Positions 45,155 through 45,199 of a stretch of 45,199 nucleotides of DNA are shown here, piece by piece. Under the pieces are notes generated by a model. It had not been told where the DNA came from. It did not search any database and saw only the letters and a program-made list of their open reading frames with translations. The position numbers and the translations under genes were made by a program. Position 1 is the first letter of the stretch, and each line of letters begins with the position of its first letter. This DNA is from Deltaproteobacteria bacterium (GTDB lineage: Bacteria > Myxococcota_A > UBA9160 > UBA4427). Location of the stretch: assembly GCA_019310385.1 (NCBI GenBank), contig JAFDEK010000018.1, positions 1 to 45,199 of the forward strand. The letters are read 5' to 3'.

Positions 45155-45199
45155 TCGATTTGGCAGAGCTCGCCGCCGCGCTCGCAAGCTGCGATCGGA

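Overview
The window is a continuous piece of a GC-rich bacterial chromosome, about two thirds G+C by eye. It is densely packed, with many GTG and TTG starts and many start/stop overlaps (GTGA, TTGA, ATGA, TGATG). The gene content suits a deltaproteobacterial lineage in the broad sense (Myxococcota, Desulfobacterota or a similar uncultured group). The main reasons are a complete gspC-to-gspN type II secretion operon with a PilM-like GspL, a pgk-tpiA-secG-tRNA-Leu block, and a thiol oxidoreductase that appears to use selenocysteine. This placement is an inference; no rRNA gene is present.

Layout. 1-4711 (minus): surface-polysaccharide and c-di-GMP genes, namely a polyprenyl glycosylphosphotransferase cut by the window edge, a GT39-type membrane glycosyltransferase, a GpgS-like glycosyltransferase and a PilZ protein. 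4877-8547 (minus): a penicillin-acylase-fold protein whose stop overlaps the start of a DinB-like Y-family polymerase; both lack the key catalytic residues of their families. 8794-11341 (plus): pgk, tpiA, secG, tRNA-Leu(GAG). 11430-12703 (plus): a YiaW/YiaV-like pair of visibly lower GC. 12688-15588 (minus): M48 lipoprotein protease, potassium-channel-like protein, DUF4136 lipoprotein. 15806-16876 (plus): outer-membrane barrel. 16907-25613 (minus): dnaK, hsp20, lon, OmpA-like lipoprotein, glycerate 2-kinase, flavin reductase, DsbA/FrnE-like putative selenoprotein, small membrane protein. 26161-39479 (plus): type II secretion operon. 39503-45035 (plus): ArsR-methyltransferase fusion, HAD hydrolase, tldD, tldE, MBL-fold hydrolase. 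45089-45154: a palindromic REP/MITE-like element.

The genes form coupled units: proteostasis (DnaK, Hsp20, Lon) leading into envelope and redox genes, a secretion machine built in one transcript, and the TldD/TldE peptide-maturation protease.

Four observations stand out. (1) An in-frame TGA replaces the first Cys of the CxxC site of the DsbA-like protein. (2) At two gene junctions a 14-bp tandem duplication has turned a start/stop overlap into a chain of five-codon mini-ORFs, each overlapping the next start; I call this a possible re-initiation relay. (3) A Y-family polymerase has lost its catalytic carboxylates but kept a clamp-binding tail, and is coupled to an acylase without its nucleophile. 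(4) The hsp20 gene has no standard start codon and seems to begin with ATT.
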